64,000 nt of DNA from Amycolatopsis iheyensis (GTDB taxonomy: Bacteria > Actinomycetota > Actinomycetes > Mycobacteriales > Pseudonocardiaceae). Shown in pieces: positions 8,528-18,424 of this stretch; position 1 is the first letter of the stretch, and every line of letters starts with the position of its first letter. Location: the NCBI RefSeq assembly GCF_024703995.1, contig NZ_JAMXQV010000028.1, forward strand, positions 90,691 through 154,690, given 5' to 3'. A program made the position numbers and the translations under genes. Under the pieces are notes generated by a model. That model was given only the letters and a program-made list of their open reading frames with translations. It had not been told where the DNA came from and did not search any database.

Positions 8528-9118
8528 TCAGCGGACTCCGGCGAAGATGCGGATGACGTCCGGCAGCACGTTCACCGGGATCGTCGGGTCGATGGCGCGC
8601 TGGACGCCGAGGCCGATGCCGAGGCTGAGCAAGGCCGTCGCGGCGTCGTCGGCCGACATGGGCAGCGTGAGCCCGAACCGGTCGACGTACCCGGTCAGCA
8701 GCCCGGCGATGGTGTCGCGGATGGCCTTGTCCCGCACCGCCAGCTCGGCGCGCACGTGCGGGTTGCGCCGGGCGTTCGTGGCGAACTCGACCTCCAGGGC
8801 GGTCCACGCTTCGTCGCCGATGCTGCGCTCGGCCCAGGTCTGGAACGCCGCCAGCAGCCCGTCGATCCCGTCCGCGCCGACCAGCGCCTCCGCGACCAGC
8901 GTGACCTGCTCGTCGTGGATCCGGTCGAGCACCGCGAGGCAGAGCTCGTCCTTGTTGCGGAAGTTCGAGTACACCGCGCCCTTCGAGTAGCCGGCCTCGT
9001 CGGCGACCTTCTCCAGCGACGTCATCGAGTAGCCGTCACGCAGGAAGAGCTGCTTGGCGGTCTCGATCAGCTGCTCGCGGGTGCGCGCCTGGCTTTCCGC
9101 GCGGGTGAGTCGGGCCAT
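8528..9118 (-). CDS. TetR family transcriptional regulator
   Basis: 196 aa. Typical TetR N-terminal helix-turn-helix (residues 8-55: TREQLIETAKQLFLRDG, then YSMTSLEKVADEAGYSKGAVYSNF split over the recognition helix). The C-terminal half is a helical ligand pocket of undetermined specificity. M at 9118 (MARLTRAESQ) is chosen because the longer frame to 9331 runs into the divergent gene. It faces the monooxygenase gene across 67 bp, the classic arrangement for a local repressor of an oxidation operon. Confidence 0.9.
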   Translation of the reverse strand: MARLTRAESQARTREQLIETAKQLFLRDGYSMTSLEKVADEAGYSKGAVYSNFRNKDELCLAVLDRIHDEQVTLVAEALVGADGIDGLLAAFQTWAERSIGDEAWTALEVEFATNARRNPHVRAELAVRDKAIRDTIAGLLTGYVDRFGLTLPMSADDAATALLSLGIGLGVQRAIDPTIPVNVLPDVIRIFAGVR

Positions 9119-9150
9119 GGCCGCCACTCTAGTCGGGTCCGGAATCGGGG

Positions 9151-9179
9151 TACCAATGGTATTGAGATACTGATAGTCT
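9151..9179 (+). promoter_or_regulatory. Leaderless promoter and TetR-type operator candidate
   Basis: TAGTCT at 9174-9179 ends exactly 6 nt before the ATG at 9186, placing the predicted transcript start on the A of ATG; no ribosome site is present, so a leaderless mRNA is expected. TACCAATGGTA (9151-9161) is an 11-bp palindrome with perfect 5-bp arms, in an AT-richer stretch of the divergent gap, and is a candidate site for the TetR protein. Confidence 0.45.
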
Positions 9180-9185
9180 CCGAAA

Positions 9186-10664
9186 ATGGAACAACGCGAC
9201 TTCGCGGTCCTCGTCATCGGCGCCGGGGCGTCCGGGCTGGGTGCGGCCATCCGGCTGGGCCAGGCCGGCGTCGACGACCTCGCCGTGCTGGAGAAGGCCG
9301 ACACGCTGGGCGGGACCTGGCGGGACAACACGTACCCGGGCTGCGCGTGCGACGTCCCGTCGGCGCTGTACTCCTACTCTTTCGCGCCGAATCCCGAGTG
9401 GACGCGGGCGTTCGCCGGGCAGGCCGAAATCCGCGCCTACCTGCGGGACACCGCCGAGCGGTTCGGCGTCACCGGCAAGATCCGCTACGGCGTGGAGGTG
9501 ACCCGGGCGCAGTGGAACGACCGCGACGGGCGGTGGGAGCTGGAGACGTCACAGGGCCCGTACACCGCGCGGGTCCTGGTCGCCGGCACCGGTCCGTGGC
9601 ACGAGCCGAAGATCCCGGACCTGCCGGGCCTCGGCGGGTTCCCGGGCGAGGTCTTCCACTCCGCGCGCTGGAACCACGGCTACGACCTGGCCGGCAAGCG
9701 GGTCGCGGTGATCGGCACCGGCGCGTCGGCGGTCCAGTTCGTCCCGGAGATCGTGCCGCGGGTGGGGCGGCTGCACCTGTTCCAGCGCACCGCGCAGTGG
9801 GTGCTGCCGAAGCCGGACCACTACGTCCCGGGGGTCGAGCGGTTCCTGCTGCGGCGGTTCCCCGCGGCGCAGCGGGCGTTGCGCAGTGCGGAGTACGGCG
9901 CGATGGAGACGCTCGGCTTCGGGTTCCGGCACCCGTGGCTGCTGCGGCAGGTGCAGAAGATCGGGCTCGCCCACCTGCGGCTGACCGTGCGGGATCCGGT
10001 GCTGCGCCGGGCGTTGACGCCGGACTACACCCTCGGCTGCAAGCGCCTGCTCATGTCCAACACCTACTACCGGTCGCTGACGCGGTCCCATGTGGGCGTT
10101 CACCCGACGGCGGTGCGCGCGATCTCCGGCAGCCGGATCTCCGGCGCGGACGGCTCCTCGGCGGAGGTCGACGCGATCATCTTCGGCACCGGGTTCCACA
10201 TCCTCGACATGCCGGTGTCGGCCCGGGTGTTCGACGCCGCGGGCCGCAGCCTCGACGACCACTGGAAGGGCAGCCCCCAGGCGTACGCGGGGACGACGGT
10301 GGCCGGGTTCCCGAACCTGTACCTGCTGCTGGGCCCGAGTCTCGGCACCGGGCACTCGTCGGCGTTCATGATCCTCGAAGCCCAGCTGCGCCACACGGTG
10401 GCGGCGGTGACCCGGACCCTGCGTGCGGACGGGACGGTGCTGTCGGTCCGCCCGGAGGCGCAGGCGGCGTTCAACGCGGCGGTCCAGGCGGCGTTGCCGG
10501 GCACGGTGTACCAGTCGGGCGGCTGTTCGAGCTACTACACGGATGTCAACGGCCGCAACAGTTTCAGCTGGCCGTTCTCGACCGGGCGGCTGCGGTCGCA
10601 GGTCGGGGCGTTCGACGAAGGCGACTACGAGATCGGGAGGGTCCATGCGGTATCCGGCGATTGA
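9186..10664 (+). CDS. Flavin-containing monooxygenase, Baeyer-Villiger type
   Basis: 492 aa FAD/NADPH enzyme. The first Rossmann motif is at residues 10-19 (VIGAGASGLG) for FAD and the second is VAVIGTGASAVQ for NADPH. The Baeyer-Villiger fingerprint FxGxxxHxxxW lies between them as FPGEVFHSARWNHG; the final residue of the classic motif (P/D) is N here. GGTWRDNTYPGCACDVPS is the conserved FMO/BVMO block. Such enzymes insert oxygen into ketones or oxidise N/S atoms; substrate unknown. It overlaps the downstream SDR by 20 nt. BVMO plus SDR suggests that the dehydrogenase makes or removes the carbonyl. Confidence 0.88.
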   Translation: MEQRDFAVLVIGAGASGLGAAIRLGQAGVDDLAVLEKADTLGGTWRDNTYPGCACDVPSALYSYSFAPNPEWTRAFAGQAEIRAYLRDTAERFGVTGKIRYGVEVTRAQWNDRDGRWELETSQGPYTARVLVAGTGPWHEPKIPDLPGLGGFPGEVFHSARWNHGYDLAGKRVAVIGTGASAVQFVPEIVPRVGRLHLFQRTAQWVLPKPDHYVPGVERFLLRRFPAAQRALRSAEYGAMETLGFGFRHPWLLRQVQKIGLAHLRLTVRDPVLRRALTPDYTLGCKRLLMSNTYYRSLTRSHVGVHPTAVRAISGSRISGADGSSAEVDAIIFGTGFHILDMPVSARVFDAAGRSLDDHWKGSPQAYAGTTVAGFPNLYLLLGPSLGTGHSSAFMILEAQLRHTVAAVTRTLRADGTVLSVRPEAQAAFNAAVQAALPGTVYQSGGCSSYYTDVNGRNSFSWPFSTGRLRSQVGAFDEGDYEIGRVHAVSGD

Positions 10665-11478
10665 GGTGCGCGGCGCGGTGGTCGCGATCACCGGCGGGGC
10701 GCGGGGGATCGGCCGCGCGACGGCGGCGGAGTTCGCCGCACGCGGGGCGACCGCGTGCGTCGGTGACCTCGACGCGGCCGAGGGCGTGCCCTCGTTCCCG
10801 CTGGACGTCACGAACCGCGAGTCGTTCGACGCCTTCACCGCGGCGGTGACCGAACGGTTCGGGCGGATCGACGTCCTGGTGAACAACGCGGGTGTGATGC
10901 CGCTGGGCGACTTCCTCGAGGAGCCCGACGCGACCGGCCGGACCACCCTCGACGTCAACGTCCAGGGGCTGGTCCACGGGCTGCGGTCGGTGCTGCCGGG
11001 GATGATCGCCCGCGGGCGCGGGCACGTCGTCAACGTCGCGTCCATGGCCGGGAAGATCCCGCTGCCCGGCATGGCCGTGTACAACGCGAGCAAGTTCGCC
11101 GCCGTCGGGCTGACCGCGGCGGTCCGGCGCGAGTACGCCGCGACTGGCGTGAGCGTCAGCGCGGTGCTGCCAGGCGCGGTGCGCACCGAGCTGGCGTCCG
11201 GTGTGCGGCTGGGCGGGGCACTGCCCACAGTGGACCCCGAGGACGTCGCGAAGGCGATCGCCGGCACGCTGAAGTCCCGCCGGGCCGAGACGGCGGTGCC
11301 GCGCTGGCTCGCCGGCTGGGACCTGCTCGACGCGCTCACCCCGGAGCCGCTGATGGCCTGGGCCCGCGGCCTGATCGGCGACGACCGGGCCCTGACCGAA
11401 CTGGACCCGGAAGCCCGCGCCGCCTACGTGCACCGGGTGGCGAACCAGGTTCAGTCCCACTCCCAGCACATCCCGTAG
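10645..11478 (+). CDS. SDR family oxidoreductase
   Basis: 277 aa classical short-chain dehydrogenase. Cofactor motif TGGARGIG (residues 16-23), NNAG (about 89), catalytic Ser in VASMAG and Y-x-x-x-K as YNASK. The acidic residue at the end of the second strand (GDLD) favours NAD(H). Starts inside the end of the monooxygenase gene with GGGAGG upstream, so it is translationally coupled. The pair is under the divergent TetR. Its last 28 nt overlap the convergent gene. Confidence 0.88.
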   Translation: MRYPAIEVRGAVVAITGGARGIGRATAAEFAARGATACVGDLDAAEGVPSFPLDVTNRESFDAFTAAVTERFGRIDVLVNNAGVMPLGDFLEEPDATGRTTLDVNVQGLVHGLRSVLPGMIARGRGHVVNVASMAGKIPLPGMAVYNASKFAAVGLTAAVRREYAATGVSVSAVLPGAVRTELASGVRLGGALPTVDPEDVAKAIAGTLKSRRAETAVPRWLAGWDLLDALTPEPLMAWARGLIGDDRALTELDPEARAAYVHRVANQVQSHSQHIP

Positions 11479-12392
11479 ACGCCCGGCTGGGCGTCCAGCA
11501 CCGCGACGTGGCTCGTCCCGCGCGGGCCGATCGGCAGCTCCGGGCGGTCGGTCGCCGCCTCGCCGTCGTAGCGGTAGCAGCGCACCGGCACCGCCGCCGG
11601 GTCGAAGCACGCCTGCAGCACGATCTGCCGGGCCGGCGCCCGCACGCCGAACTGGAGGTAGCTCGTTTCCGGCGGGGAGCCGTCGTAGCCGAACTCGAAG
11701 TCGAACACGTACGTCTCGCCGGCCCGCAGCGGGTAGTCGAAGCGCAGTTCGAGGGCCACCAGCTCCGAATCGGCGTCGCGGCGGACGCGGCCCGGGCGGC
11801 AGCAGTGCGCCGAGCGCAGCACCGGCCGGTGGTCGCCGCCGGACTGCGGCCGGAAGAACGACACCCAGCGGTCGACGCCGTCCTCGCGGCTGGTCACCAC
11901 CAGCTCCGTGCGCACCGAGCGTTCGGTGCGGTCCGGCCCGAACGCCGCCCGCTGGTGGACCGACGCCAGCGCGAGCCGGGCGTTGCCGTCGAGGTCGATG
12001 CCGTCGCACGAGGCCAGCTCCGTCGGCTCGGAGCCGAGCGCGCTGGCCAGGCTGACCCCGCCCGGCCACAGCGGCGCCCGGCGCTCGCGCGGCCGCGCCA
12101 CCAGGCTCGTCAGCGCGTCCGCGGGCAGGCCGAGGCAGCTTTCCGCGACGCCCACCGCGTGCAGCGACCGGTGCCCTTCGGGGTGGCGCCGCCCCCGGCG
12201 CCAGTAGCTCAGCGTCGCCAGGCTGACCTGGGCGCCGCGGGTCGCCATCCGCCGCTGCAGGGCCTCCAGGCTCAGGCCGCGGCGCCGGATCGCCAGGTCG
12301 AAGGCGACCTCGAACGGTCCATCGCGGACCGCGTCGGCGACCCCGGTGTCGCCGGTGTCGTTCTCGGAGAACGCTTCCATTCGGGTAAGCAT
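11451..12392 (-). CDS. Helix-turn-helix protein with unassigned C-terminal domain (family member 1)
   Basis: About 313 aa. Residues about 25-85 form a Xre-like helix-turn-helix (GLSLEALQRRMATRG, then LSYWRRGRRHPEG). The remaining 200 residues are rich in beta-strand and aromatic residues (FDFEFGYDG, LQFGVRAPARQIVLQACF) and end PGVYGMCWEWD. I recognise no named domain there. The protein at 33277-34203 has the same architecture and C-terminal motif, so this is a small paralogous family. ATGs at 12392 or 12380 are both possible; neither has a ribosome site, and a perfect 13-bp hairpin lies 26 nt upstream of 12392. Role inferred only as a DNA-binding sensor. Confidence 0.75.
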   Translation of the reverse strand: MLTRMEAFSENDTGDTGVADAVRDGPFEVAFDLAIRRRGLSLEALQRRMATRGAQVSLATLSYWRRGRRHPEGHRSLHAVGVAESCLGLPADALTSLVARPRERRAPLWPGGVSLASALGSEPTELASCDGIDLDGNARLALASVHQRAAFGPDRTERSVRTELVVTSREDGVDRWVSFFRPQSGGDHRPVLRSAHCCRPGRVRRDADSELVALELRFDYPLRAGETYVFDFEFGYDGSPPETSYLQFGVRAPARQIVLQACFDPAAVPVRCYRYDGEAATDRPELPIGPRGTSHVAVLDAQPGVYGMCWEWD

Positions 12393-12417
12393 GAATACCG
12401 GACGCACCGGACGCAAC

Positions 12418-12449
12418 GAGGCCTGCCACCAAAGTAGGTGGCAGGCCTC
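12418..12449 (-). terminator. Hairpin terminator after M4 protease gene
   Basis: Perfect 13-bp stem (GAGGCCTGCCACC pairing with its complement) around a 6-nt loop, starting 6 nt after the protease stop codon. Stem strength and position fit a transcription terminator, although no T-run follows. The next gene, read in the same direction, begins only 26-38 nt later, leaving almost no room for its own promoter. Confidence 0.7.
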
Positions 12450-12455
12450 GTGGGG

Positions 12456-14555
12456 TCAGCTCACGGTGACCCCGGTGTCGTCCACGGCGAACGACGTCTG
12501 CAGGGACTGGTCCTCCGTCCCGGCGAACTTCAGCGTGATCGTCTGGCCCGCGTACGAAGACAGGTCGAGCGTCTTCTGCGCGTACGCGGTGTTCCGGTCG
12601 AGGTTCGTGTACGTCGCCAGCGTCGTCGAACCGGCCGACACGACGAGCTTGTCGTAGGCGACGTTCTCGGTTTCGGCCGTCCAGACGCGCAGCCAGAAGG
12701 TCAGGCTCGCCCGGCAGTTCGCGGGGATCGTGACCGACTGCGTGATCGTGTCCGTGTGGGCCGAACCCCAGCCGCCGAGCCAGGAGTCGTAGCTGCCCGA
12801 GCGCGCCGGCGCCTGGCTGCCCCACTGGCCGATCGTCGTGTTCGGGTCGGACCAGGACGCCTTGCCGGACTCGAAGCCCGGGTTCTGCACCAGCTGCCCG
12901 TTGCACCCGCCCGGGGGCGGCGTGGTCGTCGTCGGCGGCGTGGTGGTGGTCGGCGGGGTGGTGGTGGTCGGCGGCGTGGAAGTGCACGTCGGGTCGCCGG
13001 ACTGCGCCGGGACGCTCACCGCGTTCCAAGCCGCCTTCACCGCGTCGAACTCGGCGCAGCTGTTCGGGTAGAGGTTCTTCGCGGCCTGCAGCGTCCACGT
13101 GCGGTAACGCAGGTAGTTGCTGCCGGAGGTCTTCAGCTGCACCGCGCCGTGCATGATGTTGATCGCCTTGCGGATGCCGAGGCCGGCCACCGTGCTGTTG
13201 TTGCACGTCGAGCTCGTCGGCTGCCCGTTGGTCGGGTTGCTGCCCTCGGCCAGCAGGTAGAACCAGTGGTCGCCGGGGCCGGCGGCCTTGTGCACCTCGG
13301 CGTTCGGCGTCGAGCTGGAGTAGCAGCTCGGGTCGCCCACCTTCGACGGGTCGTACATGTAGCGGATCGCGCCGGTGCCGACCAGGTTGACCTCTTCGCC
13401 GATCGCGTAGTCCGGCGGGTCGTACTGCGACGGCTCGTTCGCGTAGAACTCCGTCGCCGTGCCGAAGGTGTCGGCGATGAACTCCTGCGTGCCGCCGCCG
13501 GAGAAGCCGCCGGAGCCGGAGTAGTCGTCGACGCCGTGGCCCATTTCGTGGCCGAGGATGTCGAGCGAGCCGACCCACTCGCCGCTCGGGTTGTGGCCCA
13601 GGTTCACGTATGCGGGCCGCGAGTTGTAGTAGTAGGCGTTCTCGTCGTCGAGGCCGACGCGGATCTTCCACGCGCCGCCGTTGCCGGTGAAGCCGTTGCG
13701 GCCCACCCACTCCGAGAGCATCTTCTTCTCGGTCTGCGCGACGAACAGCGCGTCGGCGCAGCCGGTCTCGATGTTCGTGCCGGTGCCGTTGCCCCAGCTG
13801 TCGTCGGGTCCGGTGAGGACGGAGTCGCTGCTGTAGTTGCGGCAGTCGAGGTTCGGGGTGTTCGGGTCGGCCATCGAGTACGTGCTGCCGGACTTCGTCG
13901 TGTTCAGCTGGAGTGGCGACGGCCCGTTCCACTTGCCGGTGCCGGTGCCCGCGGCGACGTGCTGCACGGTCCGCAGCACGCGCCCGTCCACGGCGTCGAC
14001 GTAGACGCTCAGGCTGCTCGGCTCGCCGTGTTCGTCGGTGCCCTCGACGTTGCTTTCGTATGCGAGGCGTCCGCTGCCGTCGGCGACCACGACGAGCTTC
14101 CCGCCGGGCAGGCTCTTCGGCCCGCGGACCTGCTTGCGCGCCACGGCTTCCGCCTGCGCGGCGGTGAGCTTCGCGCCGTGGACGTCGAGGTCGCCGAGGG
14201 CCTGCTGCTGCGCGACGGACGTGGTCTTCACGGTGCCGGCGGCGTCGGTGGCGATGACCAGGTCGCCGCCGATCACCGGCAGGCCGTCGTAGGTGCGGTC
14301 GTAGACGACGTAGGACAGCCCGGCCGCCGAACGCACGTCACGCTGGACGAACTTGTCGTGCGTCCCGGCGTGGACGGCGGCGGGCCGGGCGTTGACCAGG
14401 TTCGCCGCCGCGGCGGTGGCGTTGGCCTGGGCCTGCGCGGCGGAGGGCGGCGGTGTGGGGACGGGCTGCGCGGGCGCGGCGACGGCGATGCCGACCACGA
14501 CCATGCCCGCCGCCGTCGCCCCGCCGAGCGCGGCGAACCGTTGGGGCACTCTCAT
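12456..14555 (-). CDS. Secreted M4 (thermolysin-type) metalloprotease with C-terminal beta domain
   Basis: 699 aa preproprotease. Signal peptide (residues 1-27, ends VAAPA), FTP/PepSY propeptide (about 40-205), and M4 catalytic domain (about 206-520). Zinc ligands are H336 and H340 in HEMGH and E358 in GGTQEFIADTFG; the transition-state His is in GPGDHWFYLL. After the catalytic domain comes a Pro-Thr linker of three PPTTTT units, then a roughly 150-residue beta-sandwich module (NPGFESGKASW to the end), probably a carbohydrate- or substrate-binding domain. Exported neutral protease for extracellular protein digestion. A strong hairpin follows the stop. Confidence 0.93.
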   Translation of the reverse strand: MRVPQRFAALGGATAAGMVVVGIAVAAPAQPVPTPPPSAAQAQANATAAAANLVNARPAAVHAGTHDKFVQRDVRSAAGLSYVVYDRTYDGLPVIGGDLVIATDAAGTVKTTSVAQQQALGDLDVHGAKLTAAQAEAVARKQVRGPKSLPGGKLVVVADGSGRLAYESNVEGTDEHGEPSSLSVYVDAVDGRVLRTVQHVAAGTGTGKWNGPSPLQLNTTKSGSTYSMADPNTPNLDCRNYSSDSVLTGPDDSWGNGTGTNIETGCADALFVAQTEKKMLSEWVGRNGFTGNGGAWKIRVGLDDENAYYYNSRPAYVNLGHNPSGEWVGSLDILGHEMGHGVDDYSGSGGFSGGGTQEFIADTFGTATEFYANEPSQYDPPDYAIGEEVNLVGTGAIRYMYDPSKVGDPSCYSSSTPNAEVHKAAGPGDHWFYLLAEGSNPTNGQPTSSTCNNSTVAGLGIRKAINIMHGAVQLKTSGSNYLRYRTWTLQAAKNLYPNSCAEFDAVKAAWNAVSVPAQSGDPTCTSTPPTTTTPPTTTTPPTTTTPPPGGCNGQLVQNPGFESGKASWSDPNTTIGQWGSQAPARSGSYDSWLGGWGSAHTDTITQSVTIPANCRASLTFWLRVWTAETENVAYDKLVVSAGSTTLATYTNLDRNTAYAQKTLDLSSYAGQTITLKFAGTEDQSLQTSFAVDDTGVTVS
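12921..12974 (-). repeat. 3 x 18-bp in-gene repeat encoding PPTTTT linker
   Basis: Three consecutive 18-bp units with one or two differences, each encoding Pro-Pro-Thr-Thr-Thr-Thr between the catalytic domain and the C-terminal module of the M4 protease. Such linkers are flexible and often O-glycosylated in secreted actinobacterial enzymes. Copy number could vary by slippage. Confidence 0.9.
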
Positions 14556-14632
14556 GACGCTCCTTGGGAAACGCGAGGGGGAGGGAGAACCCGATCGACG
14601 CTAACCGCGGCCCAGGAGCGGCAGAAGATTCA

Positions 14633-14676
14633 TCACAGCACCGGAATTTCACGCTCGGCGCTGTGAAAGCGTGAAA
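14633..14676. promoter_or_regulatory. Overlapping alternative stem-loops upstream of M4 protease
   Basis: Two mutually exclusive inverted repeats: TTTCACGC (14647-14654) with GCGTGAAA (14669-14676), and TCACAGC (14633-14639) with GCTGTGA (14660-14666). The first lies one base after the stop of the preceding gene and may terminate it; the second sits about 80-110 bp upstream of the protease start. They could be a terminator plus an operator, or a switch. Confidence 0.35.
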
Positions 14677-14677
14677 G

Positions 14678-15838
<1,161 letters not shown>

Positions 15839-16143
15839 GTCTCCTCCAGAGGACGTCGACGGCGAACGCGCTCAGGTTACCCGCGAGTCACATCGGTCCG
15901 CCGATCCAGTTGGGGTGGTCGCTGGGTGGTGCCGGTTCGGGTCCGGGCGGCCGCCACTGCGGTTCCGCCGCCCGCCTTTGTGCCGCTCGCCGGCCACCGC
16001 CGCGCTTCCTGCTTGGGCCGGTCGCCGCGCCGCGATCTGCTTCCGGCGGCCGGCGCAGCCGACGGCTGCATCGCCGGGGTGGTTCCGGTCGCCGGTGCGG
16101 GCCGCCGCGCTTCCCGCTCGCCGCCGGCCGGCCGCCCTCGCTC
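15839..16143. other. 305-bp intergenic region with short degenerate repeats
   Basis: No supported gene. It contains two identical 13-mers, CCGCCGCGCTTCC (15997-16009 and 16102-16114), and TTCCGGTCGCCGG (16083-16095), which nearly duplicates the TTCCGGTCGCCCG inside the last codons of the flanking GPP34 gene (16148-16160). A CGGTCGCCGCGCCGC string (16019-16033) recurs in the intergenic repeat near 60850. Confidence 0.6.
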
Positions 16144-16785
16144 TTACTTCCGGTCGCCCGTGTAAACGACCGCCGCCGCCACCGCGGCCACTCCGCTGAT
16201 CACGTCCGCGATCCGCCGCGGCAGCGCCTCGTGCGTGTCCTCCATCCACGCCCGGACCTGAGCCCGCCCCAGCTCGGGCTCGCACAGGTCATCCACCCCC
16301 GCCGTCCACGCCAGCAGGGCCAGGCACGCCGCGTGCGGGTCGGGGCGGTCCACCCCGAACACCGCCGACCGGGCCTTGCTGCGTGCCGCCGTCGACACGA
16401 GGAGGTCCGCCGGTGGGTAGCGGTGGCGGCGTCGCAACAGGAGCCGATCCGGTTCGCGCCGGACGAGGCCGAGCGCGACGAGATTGGCGGCCGCGACCGA
16501 CGGCAGTTCCGTGCGCAGGTGGTCCACCCAGTCGCGCACGCTGTGGCCGCCCTTTTCCGAAACAATTTCGGAAAACACGTGATCGGCGGTCGGAATTCCC
16601 GGCGGTCGTCCCGCGATCGGGTGAACCTTGCGGTCGTCGACCGTGATCCGGTCGGTGAACAGCAAGTCGCACAACGCCGCCCCCGCCAGGCCGATCCCCA
16701 GCGAGGTGCGGCTGAGTGACGGACGTCCGGTGAACTCGTCGTGCCCGAGGAAGAAGAACGAATCGACCAAGGTGAGCCGGCGCAT
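16144..16785 (-). CDS. GPP34/GOLPH3 family protein
   Basis: 213 aa, mostly helical, beginning LVDSFFFLGHDE with the family's early G..L..RT.L block and the central hairpin region (VRDWVDHL). In eukaryotes GOLPH3/Vps74 binds phosphatidylinositol 4-phosphate at the Golgi. Actinomycetes carry many short homologues of unknown role, often as regulators of membrane processes or development. It diverges from the permease gene across 175 bp. A possible pair of 8-bp arms, GCGGTACG and CGTACCGC, about 40 bp apart lies in that gap. Confidence 0.85.
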   Translation of the reverse strand: MRRLTLVDSFFFLGHDEFTGRPSLSRTSLGIGLAGAALCDLLFTDRITVDDRKVHPIAGRPPGIPTADHVFSEIVSEKGGHSVRDWVDHLRTELPSVAAANLVALGLVRREPDRLLLRRRHRYPPADLLVSTAARSKARSAVFGVDRPDPHAACLALLAWTAGVDDLCEPELGRAQVRAWMEDTHEALPRRIADVISGVAAVAAAVVYTGDRK

Positions 16786-16960
16786 GACGGAAATGGGCCC
16801 CCTGGGCGGTCGCGGTGAGGATGCCGAAGATAGCGGTACGGCGTCTCCGCGCTTTCGGTGCCATCACGTTTTACCCCGAACGGACGTACCGCCGGCGGGG
16901 GCGGACCCCCTACTCTGGGTCGCCGCCGCCAAGATCACCTATGGCGCGGGGGGAAGGTTC

Positions 16961-18424
16961 ATGGGTACCCACTCACCGGGGCACGGCCTCGGCCGGAAGC
17001 GGCTCGGCGCCGCGCAGATCGTCTTTTTCGTCGTCGCCGCGGCCGGTCCGCTGTACGCGATCGCCGGCGGGGTCTCGGCGACCTACGCGGTGACCGGCAG
17101 CGTCGGCGTGCCGTTGTCGTTCGTCCTGCTGGCCCCGGTGCTTGCGTTGTTCGCCGTCGGGTACGCCGCGATGAGCCGCTACATCACGAACGCCGGCGCG
17201 TTCTACCCCTATGTGGCGCACGGGATCGGGCGCTCGGCCGGCACCGCGGTCTCGTACGTGACGGTGCTCGCCTACAGCTCCATCCAGCTCGGGGTGTTCG
17301 GCCTCTTCGGCCTTTCGGTCTCCACCTGGCTCGGTGACGTCTTCGGGCTGACCGTGCCGTGGTGGCTGGTGGCGTTGCTGATGGTGCTCGTCGTCGGCGC
17401 GGGCGGCGTGCTGCGGATCGACCTCAACGCGAAGGTGCTCGGCGTCGCGCTCGGGCTCGAGGTCGCGGTGCTCGTGGTGCTGAACGTCGGGATGTTCAGC
17501 CACCCGGCCGGTGGCGTGGTTTCCTTGACCCCGCTGTCGCCGTCGAGCCTGTTCACCGCGGGCGTCGGCGCGGTTTTCGCTTTCTCCATCGCGGTTTTCA
17601 CCGGCTTCGAAGGCGCCGCGACCTACGGCGAGGAGTGCCGCGACCCGCGTCGCACGGTCGGCCGCGCGACGTACATCGCGATCGGCCTGACCGCGGTGCT
17701 GTACATCGCTTCCTCGCTCGGCATGGCGGTCGCGACCGGTCCGGACCACATCGTCGAGCGCGCCGCGGCCGAGGGTCCCGGCCTGCTGTTCGGGCTCGGC
17801 GGCCAGTACGTCGGCACGGCGTTCGCCGACACGGCGTACGTGCTCTTCCTGACCAGCCAGTGCGCCGCGCTGCTGAGCTTCCACAACGCGGTCGCCCGCT
17901 ACTTCTTCGCGCTGGGCCGGGAAGGCCTGCTGCCCGAGGGCTTCAGCCGGACGAGCCAGCGCACCGGCGCGCCGATCGGCGGCTCGCTGGTCCAGACCAC
18001 GATCAGCTTCGTCGTGGTTTCGGTGTTCGCGCTGACCGGACGGGACCCGTTCACCGACCTGTTCACGTGGACCGGCGTCACCGCCTCGACGGGCGTCACG
18101 ATCATCATGATCGCGGTCTCGCTGTCGGTGATCGGCTTCTTCCGCCGCCGTCCCGGCCGGGAGACCTGGTGGCGGCGCGCGGGCGCCCCGGCGCTCGCGG
18201 CGGTGACGCTCACCGCGGTGCTGGTGCTGATCATCGTCAACTTCGACGTCCTGCTGGGGCCGGCGGGCTCGATCCCGTTGCTGCGCTGGGGCCTGCCGGG
18301 GCTGCTGGTGCTGGCGGGGCTGGTCGGCTTCCTGCGCGCGGAGGCGCTGCGCACGAGGCGCCCGGAGGTGTACGCGGGCATCGGCGGCCCGCTGCGCGAG
18401 GACGAGCTGGTGGACTCACCGTGA
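16961..18424 (+). CDS. APC superfamily amino-acid permease
   Basis: 487 aa with about 12 predicted membrane segments. The N-terminal block (LGAAQIVFFVVAAAGPL) and GFEGAATYGEECRDP in the middle are typical of the amino-acid/polyamine/organocation family, including the FEG...ECRDPRR motif after helix 6. The substrate is not determinable. ATG 16961 is preceded by a purine-rich GGGGGGAAGG; a weak -10 TACTCT lies at 16911-16916. The final codon overlaps the next gene (GTGA), suggesting co-expression with the acetyltransferase. Confidence 0.88.
   Translation: MGTHSPGHGLGRKRLGAAQIVFFVVAAAGPLYAIAGGVSATYAVTGSVGVPLSFVLLAPVLALFAVGYAAMSRYITNAGAFYPYVAHGIGRSAGTAVSYVTVLAYSSIQLGVFGLFGLSVSTWLGDVFGLTVPWWLVALLMVLVVGAGGVLRIDLNAKVLGVALGLEVAVLVVLNVGMFSHPAGGVVSLTPLSPSSLFTAGVGAVFAFSIAVFTGFEGAATYGEECRDPRRTVGRATYIAIGLTAVLYIASSLGMAVATGPDHIVERAAAEGPGLLFGLGGQYVGTAFADTAYVLFLTSQCAALLSFHNAVARYFFALGREGLLPEGFSRTSQRTGAPIGGSLVQTTISFVVVSVFALTGRDPFTDLFTWTGVTASTGVTIIMIAVSLSVIGFFRRRPGRETWWRRAGAPALAAVTLTAVLVLIIVNFDVLLGPAGSIPLLRWGLPGLLVLAGLVGFLRAEALRTRRPEVYAGIGGPLREDELVDSP

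Noticed and set aside
12921..12974. Intergenic satellite
   Set aside because: It is in-frame coding sequence for a Pro-Thr linker of the M4 protease.
10564..13932. 1122-aa minus-strand open frame across the SDR, regulator and protease genes
   Set aside because: Runs over three verified genes in other frames and shows no domain; composition is that of a shadow frame.
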